Program-made: the position numbers and the translations under genes
Assembly: GCA_023238725.1 (NCBI GenBank)
Contig: CM041545.1
Span: 13,919,782 to 13,983,781, forward strand
Direction: 5' to 3'
DNA from: Scortum barcoo
Lineage: Eukaryota; Chordata; Actinopteri; Centrarchiformes; Terapontidae
DNA: 64,000 nucleotides
Notes under the pieces: generated by a model
Seen by the model: the letters and a program-made list of their open reading frames with translations, nothing else
Databases searched by the model: none
Told to the model about the DNA's origin: nothing
Shown here: piece after piece, positions 37,668-52,300 of the stretch
How positions within the stretch are numbered: position 1 is the first letter of the stretch
Layout: every line of letters begins with the position of its first letter

Positions 37668-38693
37668 CATATCTACATGCATTCAAAATTGGTCTCTGTG
37701 ATGACTGGCTTTATAATTAGCCTCCAAAGTCCTACACGAGCCCACCCATGAGCCTGTATTTTATTTTTATAGATTAGTGGCAACGTGCTGAGATATTTGG
37801 CTCAATTTGTTGCTTGTAATTAATAACAAGTGATACAAGATGTTATTTTAAGTGTGTCACTATATTGTATGTGCCCTAGGTGGACTGACATTAGTGAACT
37901 ATAAAGTGGATGTGAGACTGAATCTGAAGCCAGCTGAGTGGAAGAAAAGAAACTCAAAAAGGTGTCCTGCTTGTACTGTTCTCAGCGATGGTTGCGGCTA
38001 ACATAGCTGGTGGTTGCTTGCCGGTGGTTGTCTGACCGAAGAGCCCATTACTATATCAATGCTTGCTGTTATTTTTGGCCAGAGTGGAAACCATATAGCC
38101 CTACAGGCTGCGGGCAAGGCAAGAGAGATGGGGCTCTGTGACTGCGGACTATGGTCAAAGTGGCATGCTCACATGTTTAGCAGCTTGTAACTCAATGTTC
38201 TCTCACCCATGTTTTTTTCTACAAGTTTTAATCATAGAAGGAGTCTCAGCCATGACCCAAGTGTACGGAGACAGCTGAACAGTTAGTTTACGCTCAACCT
38301 GGTATGCTGCGTGACAGGAATGACTTTCTCAGGATGACATAATAACAGTGCATTTGTTATTAAGGCATAATTTTGCATTGCATTTCTGGTACTAGCACAG
38401 TCAAATGTACTCGTTTATGCAGTTTATAATGCAACTGTATTCTCAAAAAGCCACCCACTAAGACATACATGCTATCTTCCACAATGTGACTGTCTTGTTT
38501 AAACCTGCATCGTGGATTACGTAACAGAGGTCAAAGGGTTTGAGCCTGGTTAACAAACCCTCGTGTGATTAGCCAAAATACAAGACAGGAAGAAGGAAAT
38601 TGAAAATCTGCATTTTTTACTGTGCAATGTCAACTCCACAGCAACAACACACTTGGTCTTTATTTGTTTGGAAAGCAGACGAAAAATGCAGAC

Positions 38694-38716
38694 CGACAGA
38701 CAGACAGACAGACAGA
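38694..38716. repeat. GACA tetranucleotide repeat
   Basis: Five perfect GACA units in herc1 intron 1. Confidence 0.85.
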
Positions 38717-39350
38717 TTGAGGGTCAGGTGCAGCCCCAGTGGTCTTGGGATTGTATTTCCGAGCATGAGGTGACAAATTTGGACATGTTGGCCAAGATAA
38801 CGACTTGTTGACTGAGACAGAGAGTATGAATAAATTTGCAGGGGGGTCAGATTGTCATCACTCATGTGTGTATAATCTCTCACAGCAGGTTTCATTTATT
38901 AACAGGCAAAATTATAATTTTAGGACTTTAAATAATAATAGACCCAAATTCATCCCTTTCGTATTGTGTGGCATATAAGTCTGAGACAAAAGCCCCCTCA
39001 TTAGTGTGGGTGCGTTGATTAGCTGTTATCGTAGGGTGAGCTGACCTATTTCAGTGATACCCACTGGGGCTATGCCACTAACCTGGATCTACTGTATGTT
39101 GGAAAAGTGCCAACATGAGGGAGAAAGCTGACACCTTTACGCTGAATTTACTTGGCAGGAAAGCACATTAGATCATTGACTTTCAGCAGGAAATGTTCTG
39201 TGTAAATTGATGACAAAGATGTTAAAAAAAAAGGAGCTGTTTCATTATGTTAATGAAGTGTAAGGGGATGATATGTGTGAATTTATAAATCTGCCAATAT
39301 GCCAGCCTTGTTCGCTTATTTAATCATATTTTCCCGCTGTGTTTTTTCAG

Positions 39351-40353
39351 GTGTACATCAGAGTATAGATAATGCTCAGACATGGTGCCTTGTCAGACCC
39401 ATGTGTTGCTGAAGTGGCAAGAGCACTTCAATAGCTCCTGGGCAGCTGAAGACAGTGTACAGACAGCGAGGAGGCATGGAGCTGCTGTGCTCTACAACAG
39501 GCTCCTTCACAACAAGGAAGTGGTGACTCTGGCCCAACCTGTTCAAGAACTCGTCGGCCCACGCCTGCCAGACTTCGAGTGCGAGTCCAGTGCCTCGGCT
39601 GAGAAGGAAGAATATCTGTCATCCCTGCTTCACAGCCAGCGATGGCTGGCTCACCGCATGCTGACGCAAACCTCCTACACCTTAGGCCTCCACCACAGGC
39701 TTGTAGTTCTGCAGAGGATCTACTACGCACTTCACAGCAAATACCATGACAAATTCCGTGTTCAGCTGCCCTCCCAGTCCACGGACAGTGGGACTGAATG
39801 TGGGCAACTTGAGCTGGCCTCAGAGCCCTGTCTGCCGGAGGGAGCATCCAAAGTCAAATCGGGTACAGATGTTCTGATAGAGATGGGCGTGAGGACAGGT
39901 TTGAGTCTGCTCTTCTCGTTACTGCAGCAGAACTGGAGGTACGCAGCCTCCGTGCATCCCGAGTCGGTGCTTTGTAATGACGTGCTCGCTACAGCGTCCT
40001 CGGTGCTGGCCTCTCTGCCGCCACTCTCTCTGGCCAATGAGAATAAGATCCCATCAGTGGGGCTGGACTGCCTGGCACAGGTGGCCGACTTCCTGAAGAA
40101 GACGTCAGTGAGCAGTGGGACTGGTGGGGCAGACCCGACCGGTCGGAGGCTAGCGCTGGAGCTGCTGCTTGGCCTGGCCATGCAGAGAGGCTCTCTAAAG
40201 TTTCTGCTGGAGTGGGTGGAGGTAGCCTTGGCTGCTTCCATGTCCTCATCCACCTCTACACTGTCTTCCTCCTCCTCACTGAGCTCCCAGCAGTCAGCTG
40301 GTGTGGGCTTTGATGTAATCCATCAAACACTTCTCCAAATGAGGCAATATTCG
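39351..40353 (+). CDS. herc1: herc1 exon 2 (first coding exon; CDS from 39382)
   Basis: Acceptor TTTTTTCAG, donor GTACGT. It encodes residues 1-324 in phase 0. The 31-base leader part holds an out-of-frame ATG at 39372. The matched human core includes YALHSKYHDK, ALIEMGVRTG-like and GLDCLAQVADFLK. A Ser-rich run (SSSTSTLSSSSSLSS) sits near the end. Confidence 0.95.
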
Positions 40354-43300
40354 GTACGTTATGTGTTACATGTTATATGATGGCAGTATTATCAAGCTAC
40401 CCGTGAGGTAATTTGACATCACATGATAATTTGGATTTATTTAATTAATACGTTTTTTTAACTTTAATATTTCGGATCATAACATGGGATCACCTGGAGT
40501 AATCACCCCAGTTCTGATAGAATAGGAGGCTTTTATTTATTCAAAGAGCTTGTTCCCTAATATGGATCCATTATAATGTAAAGAAAACAATAGCCTTCAA
40601 AAGGAATTCAGATGTGTTGGGTGCTCAACATGAATTGTCTTTTGCCTGCTGCCTGTGTTGCTTTATTATAAGCAGGCAGCAGTGGTTAGTTCATTAACAT
40701 TTATGAACATACTGATAAATGAGGCCCATTGTCTGTAAAGCAGGAAAATGTCTCTTCTCTGCCACATCCATCCGGGCTGTTGGCTGTCTTTTTATTTGAG
40801 CAGACTCATTTGACGCTTGGAGTGATGCATTAGCATGCAGATAAGGATTATGATTGAGTCAGTCTTTCTGCCCTCTCTTGATATGCGTATTGAGTCATCC
40901 CTTAGCAGCTAATCAGCTTTGCAATATTCCTGGCCAAATGACATCCAGGGCTGGGTACAGTATTACCAGCAACATTAGGATTGATTTTGCTTGTTAATTA
41001 CATCTGACATGTAATTTAGTGTTCTGTAATAACTATTACAGAACTAATAACTATTACTAATAAATAATAAAAAAAGCCCTGAGGGATCACACAACTTAAT
41101 GAACACAATGCAGATCTGAATCTAAAGCATCTTAAATGTTTGCTTCTTTGTCTTTCTTGATTTAACCCTCTGAATGTGCCACATAGAAATAGCAAATTAG
41201 GAATGTAAAAAAAAGAAAAACTACATATCCAAACCAACAAAATACTTACACACAAGGAGTTGCAGGTTAGAGTAAAAAGTGACTCTATGTTGAAGACTAA
41301 ACATAAATATTTCTGATTTTTCAGGGTTTTCGTGGGGACCCAGTCAATACTCAGGTGCTGAAGAAGGATGCAGATGGGCTTTGTCGACTCTCTCAGGCAG
41401 CTCTCTGCCTGTTTGAGGAAGTAAGAGAGACTTTAGTCACATGCTGCAACATATAGGCACGATTAAGAACCGTTACACTTTCCAGTAACTAACAAACCTC
41501 CTCACTTTTGGCAGATTTGTAACCTAGCATCCTACTGCCTGTGCTCCTGCAGCACGGATGCAGCTGCTCCTGGTATAGAGAGCGACACAGTCATGGTGTA
41601 TGTGTGGGGCAGCAACAGCAGCCACCAACTAGCAGAGGGAACGCTGGAGAAAATTCTGCTGCCAAAGCTGACTCAGGGCTTCAGTGATGCCCAAATGGTA
41701 TGGCTCCCCATAAAGACTGGACTGACATTTTACATTTTGCAGATCTTTTTGATTGTCGATTGTTGAAGATAAGATTAGATAAGATAAGATAAGATTAGTC
41801 TTTATTAATCTCCAGTAGAAAAATTTCATAAGTAAATAGAGAGAAATAGACAAGGGAAAGTAAAAAAATAAATAAAAGGTATAAAAGACTAGAATAAGAG
41901 GTAAAGATATAAACTATAAATGATATCGAATTAATAGGAGTGAGTATGATTAAGTAACAATACTTGGTGTTTTTCTGTATTAATATAGCAATAGCAACTC
42001 TTTCTTTTTTCATTTGCTAGAAATTTCTTCTCTTTTCCTCCTTGCATATCAATTTAAAGTACATCTTGCTCATTCATAAGAAAGTATGCTTAACTTTCTC
42101 CTTTTATATTTTGATGTTGCTTAAGATATTGCTTTGTTACTTTATTAGAACAATGTTGTAATCGCATTCATATTTCATATGTACGTCAGTTGTTTGTGTC
42201 ATTTCTATCATGCGTTGTTATTATAAAACAAAATAATTTCATGACATTATGAGAAATCCTCATCCATGTGTGAATTGTTAAAAAATTACCAGAATTGGTA
42301 TTTTTTCATTCATTATTCATTATTCAATTCATTATTGACTTCCATACACATTTGTGTGTGGGAAACGACTGAAACCTTAAAGCCTGTTTTTAAAATGTGT
42401 TTTAAATGCACTCTGCATTCTTACTGTCTTTACTTAAATCCACTTTGTCTGTCTTTTAGATTGAGGCAGGCCAGTACTGCACCTTCTCAGTGTCTGCAGA
42501 TGGTTCGGTGAAAGCATGTGGAAAAGGCAGCTATGGCCGTCTGGGCCTTGGAGACTCCAACAACCAGTCCATGCCCAAGAAACTTGTGTTGGAGCCACAC
42601 AGGAACATGAAGAAGGTGTCCTCCTCCAAGGGCTCTGATGGTCACACTTTGGCCATCACTGTAGAGGGAGAGGTAAGATGTGAAAATTACTATTAGTGCA
42701 TATTTAGCAGGTTTGCAGTCTGTACATTTTTACATTTTTAGAGATGTAGTTTACATTAGTTCCTTGATAGAGACAATTATGCTTCTTGTTTTTTCACCCT
42801 CTTCACTCCCACTTCCTCTGGAGGTGTGAGATTGTATTTGGCAGATAAAATTCTTCCCTTTTTTTTATAATGAATTGTGAAATTTTCTAAATATTTCTTT
42901 TTTAGGTGTTCAGCTGGGGTGATGGAGAATATGGAAAACTGGGCCACGGCAACAGTGCTACACAGAAATACCCCAAAATCATACAAGGACCGCTGTTAGG
43001 CAAAGTAAGCATGCAGAAACTTTAAACTGGGAGTGGCCTTCTAGTTTTATTCATGTGTTTTTTGAAAAACCTGATTTAACATGATTTGTCATATGTTTTG
43101 TTATCATTGCCAGGTTGTTGTTTGTGTGTCTGCTGGCTACAGACACAGTGCTGCTGTGACTAATGATGGAGAGCTTTATACTTGGGGAGAAGGTGACTTT
43201 GGTAGACTTGGTACGCACCTTATCTCTCAAACTGCTTGTGGTTGTTTGTTCCAGCGATTTCAGTACAGTCTTTTCTGGTATGATAACAATGACCTCTGCT

Positions 43301-46300
43301 GACCTGTATTTCTCCCCTGGGCAGGTCACAGTGACAGTCAGAGTCGGAATGTGCCCACACTTGTGAAGGACATCAGTGGAGTGGGGCAGGTGGCCTGTGG
43401 CAGCTCCCACACCATTGCTGTGGCACAGGATGGACGCACTGTGTGGTCCTTTGGAGGAGGGGACAATGGTGTGTTGACAGATGACATACAGCTTGATTTA
43501 AACCGATAATGCTGCATCTGGATGAGCTCATGGAACATTTTAATTTCTCTACAGAATATAAAAAGCACTGTAACAGAACAACACACACTTTGTTAAGCAG
43601 GACCATAGTAGTGTCATGTGTGGTGTGTCATAACAGAAACATTGTGAGCTAGTGTGATCTAATGCTGGTACTCTGACATGACTCACCCTTGCAGGTAAAC
43701 TGGGTCATGGAGACACCAATCGCGTGTATCGTCCCAAAGTCATAGAGGCCCTGCATGGATTCATCATCAGGAAAGTGTGTGCTGGCAGCCAGTCATCCCT
43801 GGCCCTTACCTCTGCAGGACAGGTGAGATGTGGCATTTTGGAGCAGACATGGATTTTTTTATATCAGAATTGGCATGCACCAAATGACAGTTTCAGTTTA
43901 AGACCAAAGTTTGTGTCCTTGAAAAAACACTTAATATTATCTTAAACAGATCTGCTGGCAAAAAAGTGACAATGTTAATGTCATATCAACTTCTATCTAA
44001 CCTTAGGTCACTCTGCACTTTTATTCTTGTTTTTAAAGGTGTTTGCATGGGGCTGTGGCTCGTGTTTAGGATGTGGCTCCTCCGAGACAACCTCTCTGAG
44101 ACCCAGGTTCATAGAAGACCTGAGTATCACCAAGATCATCGATATCTCATGTGGAGACAGCCACTGTCTGGCTCTGTCCCATGGTAAGAGACCTTTAGCA
44201 GCTGGCAGTTAGATTAATATGATTAAAAAAGAATTATTTATTTATTATCAGAATTATTTTTCAATTTGGTTTAACAATTAAGATTTTTGAGGACATAAAA
44301 ATGTGAATGTGCTCTGACTGCAATGTATGCTGTTTTGCTTTCACCAGAGAATGAAGTGTATGCCTGGGGAAACAACACTATGGGCCAGTGTGGGCAAGGC
44401 CACACCTCAACACCCATTACCAAACCCAAGAAAGTTCTCGGTTTAGAGGGAGTATCGATCCAGCAGATCACTGCTGGCACTTCTCACAGCCTGGCTTGGA
44501 CTGCAGTTCCAACAGACAGGTAAACCTCTCATTTCATCTTGTCTGAAACAAATCAAAGTGTTTATTTTCAGGCCTGTCCACAGTCTACTGAGTGAGAAGA
44601 GTTAATTAAGGTCTGCTTCTTTGTAATGATTGTGTTCCCTTGGTATTGTGGAAGATGTATTCTGTTCCTCTGTAACCTTACATTATGTGATCTTACCAAA
44701 TCTTAGTCCAGCCTGTGCTTCTTTCTCATTTATCCTCACATATTTGTACTTGCACAGCACTTTCTAAATAACCGTTTTTTTCCAGACAACTGGTGGCATG
44801 GCATAGGCCCTTTTGTGTCGACTTGGAGGAGAGTACGTTCACCTACCTTCGCAACTTCCTCGAAAGTTACTGTGATGGCATCGGGAATGACACACCCCCT
44901 GCCCCGTTCTTATCTAAAAGGTATGAAATTAAGTGAACACAGCACTTCATCGTTTATGATTATTTAACATGTTACAGAAGATTGTCATCAGATATTATGA
45001 TTTCTGTTATTATTTTGTTCAATATAGAAATATACATTCATATACATACAAATATGTTCTTGTGCTGTTGTGCTGTGTCATCTTTCGGCATGTTGACCTG
45101 CAATCAATTCTAATTAGATGAATCTTGTGTGTTGTTTTCATCCCACTGCATCACCACCACCACAACATACATTGACTTTTCCTCCTACCCACTTAACTGA
45201 CACTCCTAATGCCCTCTGTGTGTAATCCTCAGGGACCACCATCAGTTTCTTCTGCTGTGCATGAAGCTGCTATCCATCCACTTGTCCTTGGCTCATGCTG
45301 GGGGCACTGGTGCCATGGTTTTGGGGGCTCAGGGCAGGCCCCTTAGAAACCTGCTCTTCAGGCTCATAGATACCAATATGCCCGACTCCATACAACAAGT
45401 AAACAAACAGCCTCTCCCTTAATAGATTATATTCATATTATTCTTATGCTGACATATGTGTAGTGTTTTATGTCTACATTAAAATGTGACTTTATTTATT
45501 TAATGCAGAAAACATTAATCCTCAATATACAAGTGTATTTTCATGTTGTCTTCCTGTCCATCTTTAGGCAGTTCTGAACACGCTGTCCATCGGTGCGTCC
45601 CTGCTGCTGCCTCCACTGAGGGAAAGGACAGAACTGCTCCTGTCCCTCCTTCCTCAGGGCCCTCAGAGCTTGAATGTCCTTTCCAAGGGACAGGTATGGA
45701 GAGCTCTTTTTGGGGAAAATTGCCTTTGTTTTGTTTAGTGTTAGTTATTATGGCCCAATATGTTTTTTGTGCATTTGTGATCTCAATCCATTCTCAGTCA
45801 GGAATGCTTTTTTTGTATCAAAAATAATAGTGCAAACACAGGACATGCTTACACAATTACACTTCAACTGCCTTAAAAAAGGACTTGGCTGCTTTGCTTT
45901 TCTCATTTTAACTTTGAGTTGGATCCCTTTAGTTGGCTAGAAAATGGCTGGATGGATGGAGCTAACATCAGTGTGTTAGTCGAAATCACAGCAGCTCCAA
46001 CTTGGAGCGTTGCTAGGCAATATGTGTTGAAGACTGCTTGAACTTGAGACAGAAAAAAAGACAATTCTCTCCTCTCCTTTTCTCTTTGTCGTTTAAAGCG
46101 TCTGCAGTTGGACATGGTCCTCAGCAGCCTTCAGGATCAGAGCCATGTAGCTTCTCTACTAGGTTACAGCAACTTTGGGGAGGTGACAGCCCTGGGACCC
46201 CCTCTGACACCGGCCACGTCTGCCCGGCCACCCTCTTCATCCAGCTCTGTTGAGGCCTGTGACCCTCTGCACTTAGCAGAGGTGCTGCTCAGAACCCTGC

Positions 46301-49300
46301 TCCTCAGCATCGGCTTTTACACGGTATGGAAAAAAAGACTCTTTGCTTTATACAACTTTCTCTTTTGAACTAGAACTACATTGTTTTCTCTGTCAAATCC
46401 TCTTGCCTGTTCTCACAAATTCTTGTGCTCATTGTTACCATTGAATAAGAGTGATGTTCCTACTCCTACACATACTTTTCATTTCTGTGTGTGTTCATAA
46501 AGGAGCGGGCATTTGGGGAATTGGAGAAAAACAGTGACAAGCAGCTATCAAGCGATAGCCAGGGACAGACTGATCCTCCCTCTCACTTCCATCAGCTGCT
46601 ATCTGGACTTCACAAACACCTGCTCGCCCACTGCTACATCCATTCCAGCCCAGAGGTACACTGCACAACCAGCTATACACCATGATATAACACAAGAGTT
46701 TGACAGTAAAACTGTACAGAAATATCTTATTCTGACACATTTATATTGCATTACTACCTAATTTTCTACCTAGAGCTCTTTAATATAATTGTTTATGTTC
46801 AAGCTGATTCCGTTGTTCTGCAGGATGACAGCAGTGTAACACTGCTGCGAGAGCATCTTTACCTGCTGCTTCCCTGTGCTGCTGAGACACTCAGGAGGTC
46901 CACTAAACTATTGAAGGAGAGTTCCCTGGATAAACAAATACTCAAGAAGCTGCACAGTAAGTACTTGTATAATGGCTGTTAACAACTGTGTGTAAATATA
47001 ACCTAGTTACTCTACTGTCCCCCATATTTTTTCTTGTCATGTGAATTTGTTTTGCTTAGAGTTCAAAGTCTCTTTAATTCGCATACACTTAAAATCTTTT
47101 CCTTGATAATGCATTTTTTTCTTTTTTATATGTAATTATGAGTGGAGGGACAGTTTGAAATATTAATACAGCAAATATATGCACATATTCTTTATGCAAA
47201 GGGTAGGATTTTGTATACCGATGACAACATTAGGTATAATTTCATCTATCTTATTTATATAATGACCAGGTCCACAGGTTGTGTACAGTTGGATCAACAT
47301 ACACACATTATAAAAATGGATTTTAAAATCTGTTATTTAATTGTGTACTTTGTTTTTATATCTCTTGTCTATCCATATCCCTCAGTTATTTTTATAAGTT
47401 ACTCTAATCCTCCTCTCCCGTCTCACCCTTCTCCCAGTGGTGTTGTACAATTCAGTGGCTGGCAGCCTTCTGTGCCAGGTAATGTACTCCTTGCTGCTGC
47501 TGCCCCTTGGCACGGTTCAACCCCTCCTGAGCCATCTATTGGCCCTGTTGGAGCACCTCAATGATTTTAACAGGTTGCTGCCAGAGACAGGCCTTTTGGA
47601 GGAGCAGGAACTAGGGATGGAGGCTCAAAAATCCTGTATAGGTCAGTGGAGTTTTGATATGCCTGTTGGATTGATCGTATCTACTGACCATAGATTGATC
47701 CTTGATCATTTCTGTTTTTAGTGGTTACAGCAGAGCCACATGTATTGTTTTTTTAAAAATATGGTGACACATCTTAAACGTAAAATTCTCCTAGACAAAT
47801 ATATAGACTGATTTGACAATAACAAGGGATCTTCCTTACAGAAAAAAGTGAAGAAAACACATGCCTTGGACAGCAGCAACAGGAGGAGGAGTGCAAGTGG
47901 GTTTGGCTGTTGGATCTGGAACGGTCTGTAGCGTTGGCAGTTGGCCGTTGCCTCGGTGGTATGCTTCAAGGCCCGCTGCCCTCACTTCAGGAGAAAACAT
48001 CCGAGTTCTGGCTATCAAATGTCCTCCTCAGGAACGGCCTTGAGATGGACTTTGAACAGCTGGGTAGGAAAACATACTGCTTGGTCTCCATGTTTTGGCA
48101 AATAGATACCAACTGAATGCAATATTTATCTCAAGTTCATGTTGCATCAATGTGTCCACATTGTTATAATAAATAATTATAATAAATAATTTTTATAATA
48201 AAATCGCATTGTTAACTGAATTATAGTCCATGAAAGACAATATGGCAAATATTTTAAATAAAAATAAATTCAAAAATAAAAAAAACAGGGAGATGACCTT
48301 GCTTCCCATACCTCATATACTTCTTAGACAATAAGGCTATGGGGGCCCTGAAAGGCTTCTATAACTTAAGATATCATTTTTTATACAAGTGCAGAAACAA
48401 GATATAATTTTCTATTCTCCTGTAGATTCCAGCATGGCATGGCTGACTGAGGTTGTGCTGCTGGGCAGCAGTGATGCCAGGCTGGCAGAGCTCAGTCTGA
48501 ATGAGGAAACCAGGATGTTACTGGAACTGGCACTGGGATCCTCTAGAGGACCTGCAGGTGGCCTGTGGCAGAAGATGGAGGAGTATGCCCACAGCAAAGG
48601 TACTCTGAAGTGCATGCCTCTGTTTGAAAGTTTTCATTAGGATCAAAAAAGATTTCTTTTCTAATTCTGTGACTCTAATGGAGCTGTGTTGTTTTGCTAT
48701 GGAAGCAGAATGGGAGAATGGAGGCTCTTCAAGCGACTGTTTGCTGCAGACTGTGTGTCGCTGCAGTCTGGCTGCTCTTCTGAAACACACTGGGCTGCAG
48801 AATGAGGCCTTTTGGCAGGACAGGTCAGTAACACAAAAGTAATATTTACTATAGTAGCCATTCTTGTGCATTTTATTTGGAAACCCTTAAAGGACTACAT
48901 ACAAGGTTTAGATGTTTGAACTGTAATTTTTAAAAGAATTAATGATGTGTATTAATAATTTTTTAGTAAGATCCACAGTGCAATGCAGAACAATCCTGAT
49001 TATCTACTCTGATCTTGAGACAGATATGAGCCCTGTGAGATGCTGTTAGATGTCTATGAAACCGTTTATAAAATCAGAAGTACTCTGTTGGCCCATAAAA
49101 ACTGTCCACGAGCGTCACAGGTGCAAACTGCTGCCAAACAGGTACTATTACTAAAACTACTCCACTTTATGTCATAATCAAATATACGCAACTAAGCTTT
49201 TTTTGACATTCAAAAGCACATAATCTAATTTAAAATGAAAGAAGCAGCAAAGTCATATTTAACACGTCTTGAATTGCAGACCACTCAGTCTCCGCAAAGT

Positions 49301-52300
49301 CCAAACAGGGCAGAGCCAAGCACCTCAGTGGAGCAGGTTGGAAAGGATCACGAGCAGCAGTCAAGAGGTCACTGTAGCCGGGAGGTACAGGTGCCCCCCA
49401 CCCCAACCGCAAACCACAACCAGGAAGATGTTGCAGAGGAGGACGCTTTTGGCAACAGTCGTATGTACCTGTCAGGTTAGAAATGCATATCCCCAGTTCT
49501 GCGCTTCCTCCAGCTGCATTAAATATGTAATTGTCTTTTATTTTGTTTGTTTGTTTTTGTGTCTTTACACCTATAGGCAGACAGATCCATACAGAAATAT
49601 AATAAACAGATATACAGAAATATACATTAGAAGTCATCACCATGATCATCATCACAACTCATCTGATCCATAGTTGTGTTTCCTGTCTCTGCAGAAGTCC
49701 TAGAATCATTCATGGCCACCCGGGAGGCCATGCAAGTACAGCAGAACGTGACCGTGTACGAATCCTTTGGCACCTCCACTCTCCCCAGCAGCATGGAGAG
49801 CCCAGTCAGCCCAGAGAGGGATCTGGATCCCAAGCAGCAGTGGGAGAAGCAGAGGGAATCTGAGGAAAGCCTGTCTTTCTCTGCTGCCTGCCATCTGGTG
49901 GTGTCCCGCTGTCTCTTCCTCCTGCTGGGGGTCAGGCCTGCTTGGGTAGAACCCAGTGAAAGGGACAACAGTCAGGCTATGAACACTGGAGCGAGGTGGA
50001 GTTTGTTTTTGGCAGCGTATGTTTGTTTGTTCTTGTAGCGCAGTTGTATTTTCTGTGTTTCTCCACTAACTGTCCACATTGTCTAACTTTTAGAAAATCA
50101 ACGACAGAATCCTTCACGATGCAGGTTGATAGCCGAAAACAGGTGAGTCTCTGTTACTGTACCAAAATGCGGCCTTGCACCTCTTTACGTGCTAATGTAC
50201 TGTTTGTCTTATTTAGTCTGAACAATCCAAAAACTCCTTGGGATCATCCAAGAATAAAATGGGTAAGTGGAATATCTTAACTCCTAAATATTTGTTTAAT
50301 TAATGCATTTTTTAAGATAAGTCATACCCTACAGTCCTGTAATAAAGGACCACTTGCTTAGATGAGAAGATAAATACCACTCTCATATTAGTTTGCTATA
50401 TGTAAAGCTTCAGCCAACAACTTGTTAGCTCAGGTTAGCCTAAAAATTGGAAACAGCTACAGCCTGGCTGTAGCTCAGCAAGAAAATGAATGAATGTATT
50501 TCCTAAAGTGTTCAAATATTATTCTAATATAGTGTCATCCAAATTTGGATACTCTACATTGTGTAATGATATTGAAGTTGTCTCTATGGGTCAGCACAGA
50601 GTGTTACACAACAGATTGTTACACACATATTGTCAAATCTACATTATTTCCTATTAGTGGTTGTTTCCTACTCTGAGCAAAACCTCTTTACATTAAATTT
50701 TATTTTTACATTAACTATTTTTTTCATACAGAAAACAGCAATGAATGATTAATGCTATGATGTTGAGCAGTAATATCAAAACATCCTTTCTCCCCCTGCT
50801 CTGTTTGTTCCAGGCTTACCTCTGTGCTCTCTGGGCATCATGAAAGACGCTTGGGATCGCCTGCGTCAGTGTATCAGCCCAACCACCTCCATGTCCCACT
50901 GTGGCAGCAACACTTTGCCTATTCTTAACCAGGTGTTCCACTTTGTGTGTGGAAGCCTTATCCACTTACCCTCATCCTCACCAACGCTGCCGGGTGGACA
51001 GACTTGTAGTCAGGCAGATCCAAAAGCCATTACTTTTGCCATACTGCAGCAGCAACAGAGGGCTGAGGTAATTAGATTTTTCTCTTTTTACACAATATCA
51101 CAAGCAAACAGTTCATTATTACTGCTGAGGAACACCTGCAGCAATTTGTTCATTAATTGGTTTAATTGTGTTTGTGATGTTTTTACATCTCATTAAAGTA
51201 ATGGCAGAAGTAATCAACCACGTAGACACAAACACAGGTGGAAAAGACTGAAAACCTGCAACACAATATGCAAAATGCAGTGCTGATTTTTTTGGAACAT
51301 AGGAGGGGTCTGTGAATGCATTTTAAGGGCTTAACTAACTAACTATTCCTTTGCTCTCATCAGTTGCGTCTGGAGGCCTTGTGTCAGATGTCATCCTTCC
51401 TGTCTAAGATGGAGGAAAAGAGCAGTGGGTTCACTGCCTCCGCTCAGTTTCCTGCGCTGTTGCAGTCCGTGCAGCTACAGTTCCTCTCTGGATGCTTTGC
51501 GTTGGGAACACAAATCATTGGCTCTCACTCCGGAGCTAATTATGAAATGCAGCATTACATGGTACATCTAGTAATCGTGCTGTCACAATGTTTGTGCAGT
51601 TGTTTATGATCAGTAAAGATGGCGAAAATTAATATTTAATTCATGGTAGATGGAGAGAGGCGAAGTACTGAATATTATAATAATATTATATTCATTATAT
51701 ATGAATTAAAATGCTGTTATGTAACTTACTCTTCTTCAATCCCTCATATCTCAATCCAGTCTGGTACACATTCAGCTTCCAAGGATACACAAAGAGAACT
51801 ACAATCTGCAGCCCACACCTTCTACCAGCAGGTGGTGTGTGTTCTTAAACAGAGGGTCCTGTTGGAAAGAGAACATCCAGGTTTGTTCATAACTGTTTCA
51901 CATGTGTTTAACACATCAGGATTTCATTTGAACCACCTTGTAATACTCCTTGTTGGTCATTTTTTATAGCCCCTTTTGTTTTACTTTGTGTGTAGTTGAT
52001 TTTTTGTCTATATCACACCCAGGTTCCTGTCAGCACCTTCTACTTGCCACAATGTTTGCACTGAACTTCTGCTACCAACCAGTGGACCTGGTGCTTGTCA
52101 TCAAGTGTGGCATCCTGGAAATTCTCTCCATGCTGACCAACAACAGTTGTGCACTCATGAACCAGGGCTGGTTTGCAGCCTCTACATCTGGATCCATGTT
52201 ACTAAGTGGGGCTGTTAGACTAGCTTGTGCCCGCCTACTTCAGATATTGACTGTGGCCGCAAGGTGAGAATGATGAACTATATGAGACCATAAAAAGTGT

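Larger units (their letters stand above)
35947..39350 (+). other. herc1: herc1 intron 1
   Basis: GT-AG intron of 3.4 kb. The first 200 bases stay CpG-rich. It contains a hAT-like non-autonomous element (37129-37447), a perfect 73-bp tandem duplication (37527-37667) and a short GACA repeat (38694-38716). No coding exon is seen. Confidence 0.65.

Noticed and set aside
39428..40253. Minus-strand frames of 139 and 163 codons in herc1 exon 2
   Set aside because: Shadows of the GC-richer coding exon on the other strand.
40945..40990. AGGGCTGGGTACAGTAT resembling the start of a fish DNA element
   Set aside because: No matching inverted end within several hundred bases. Too short to call.
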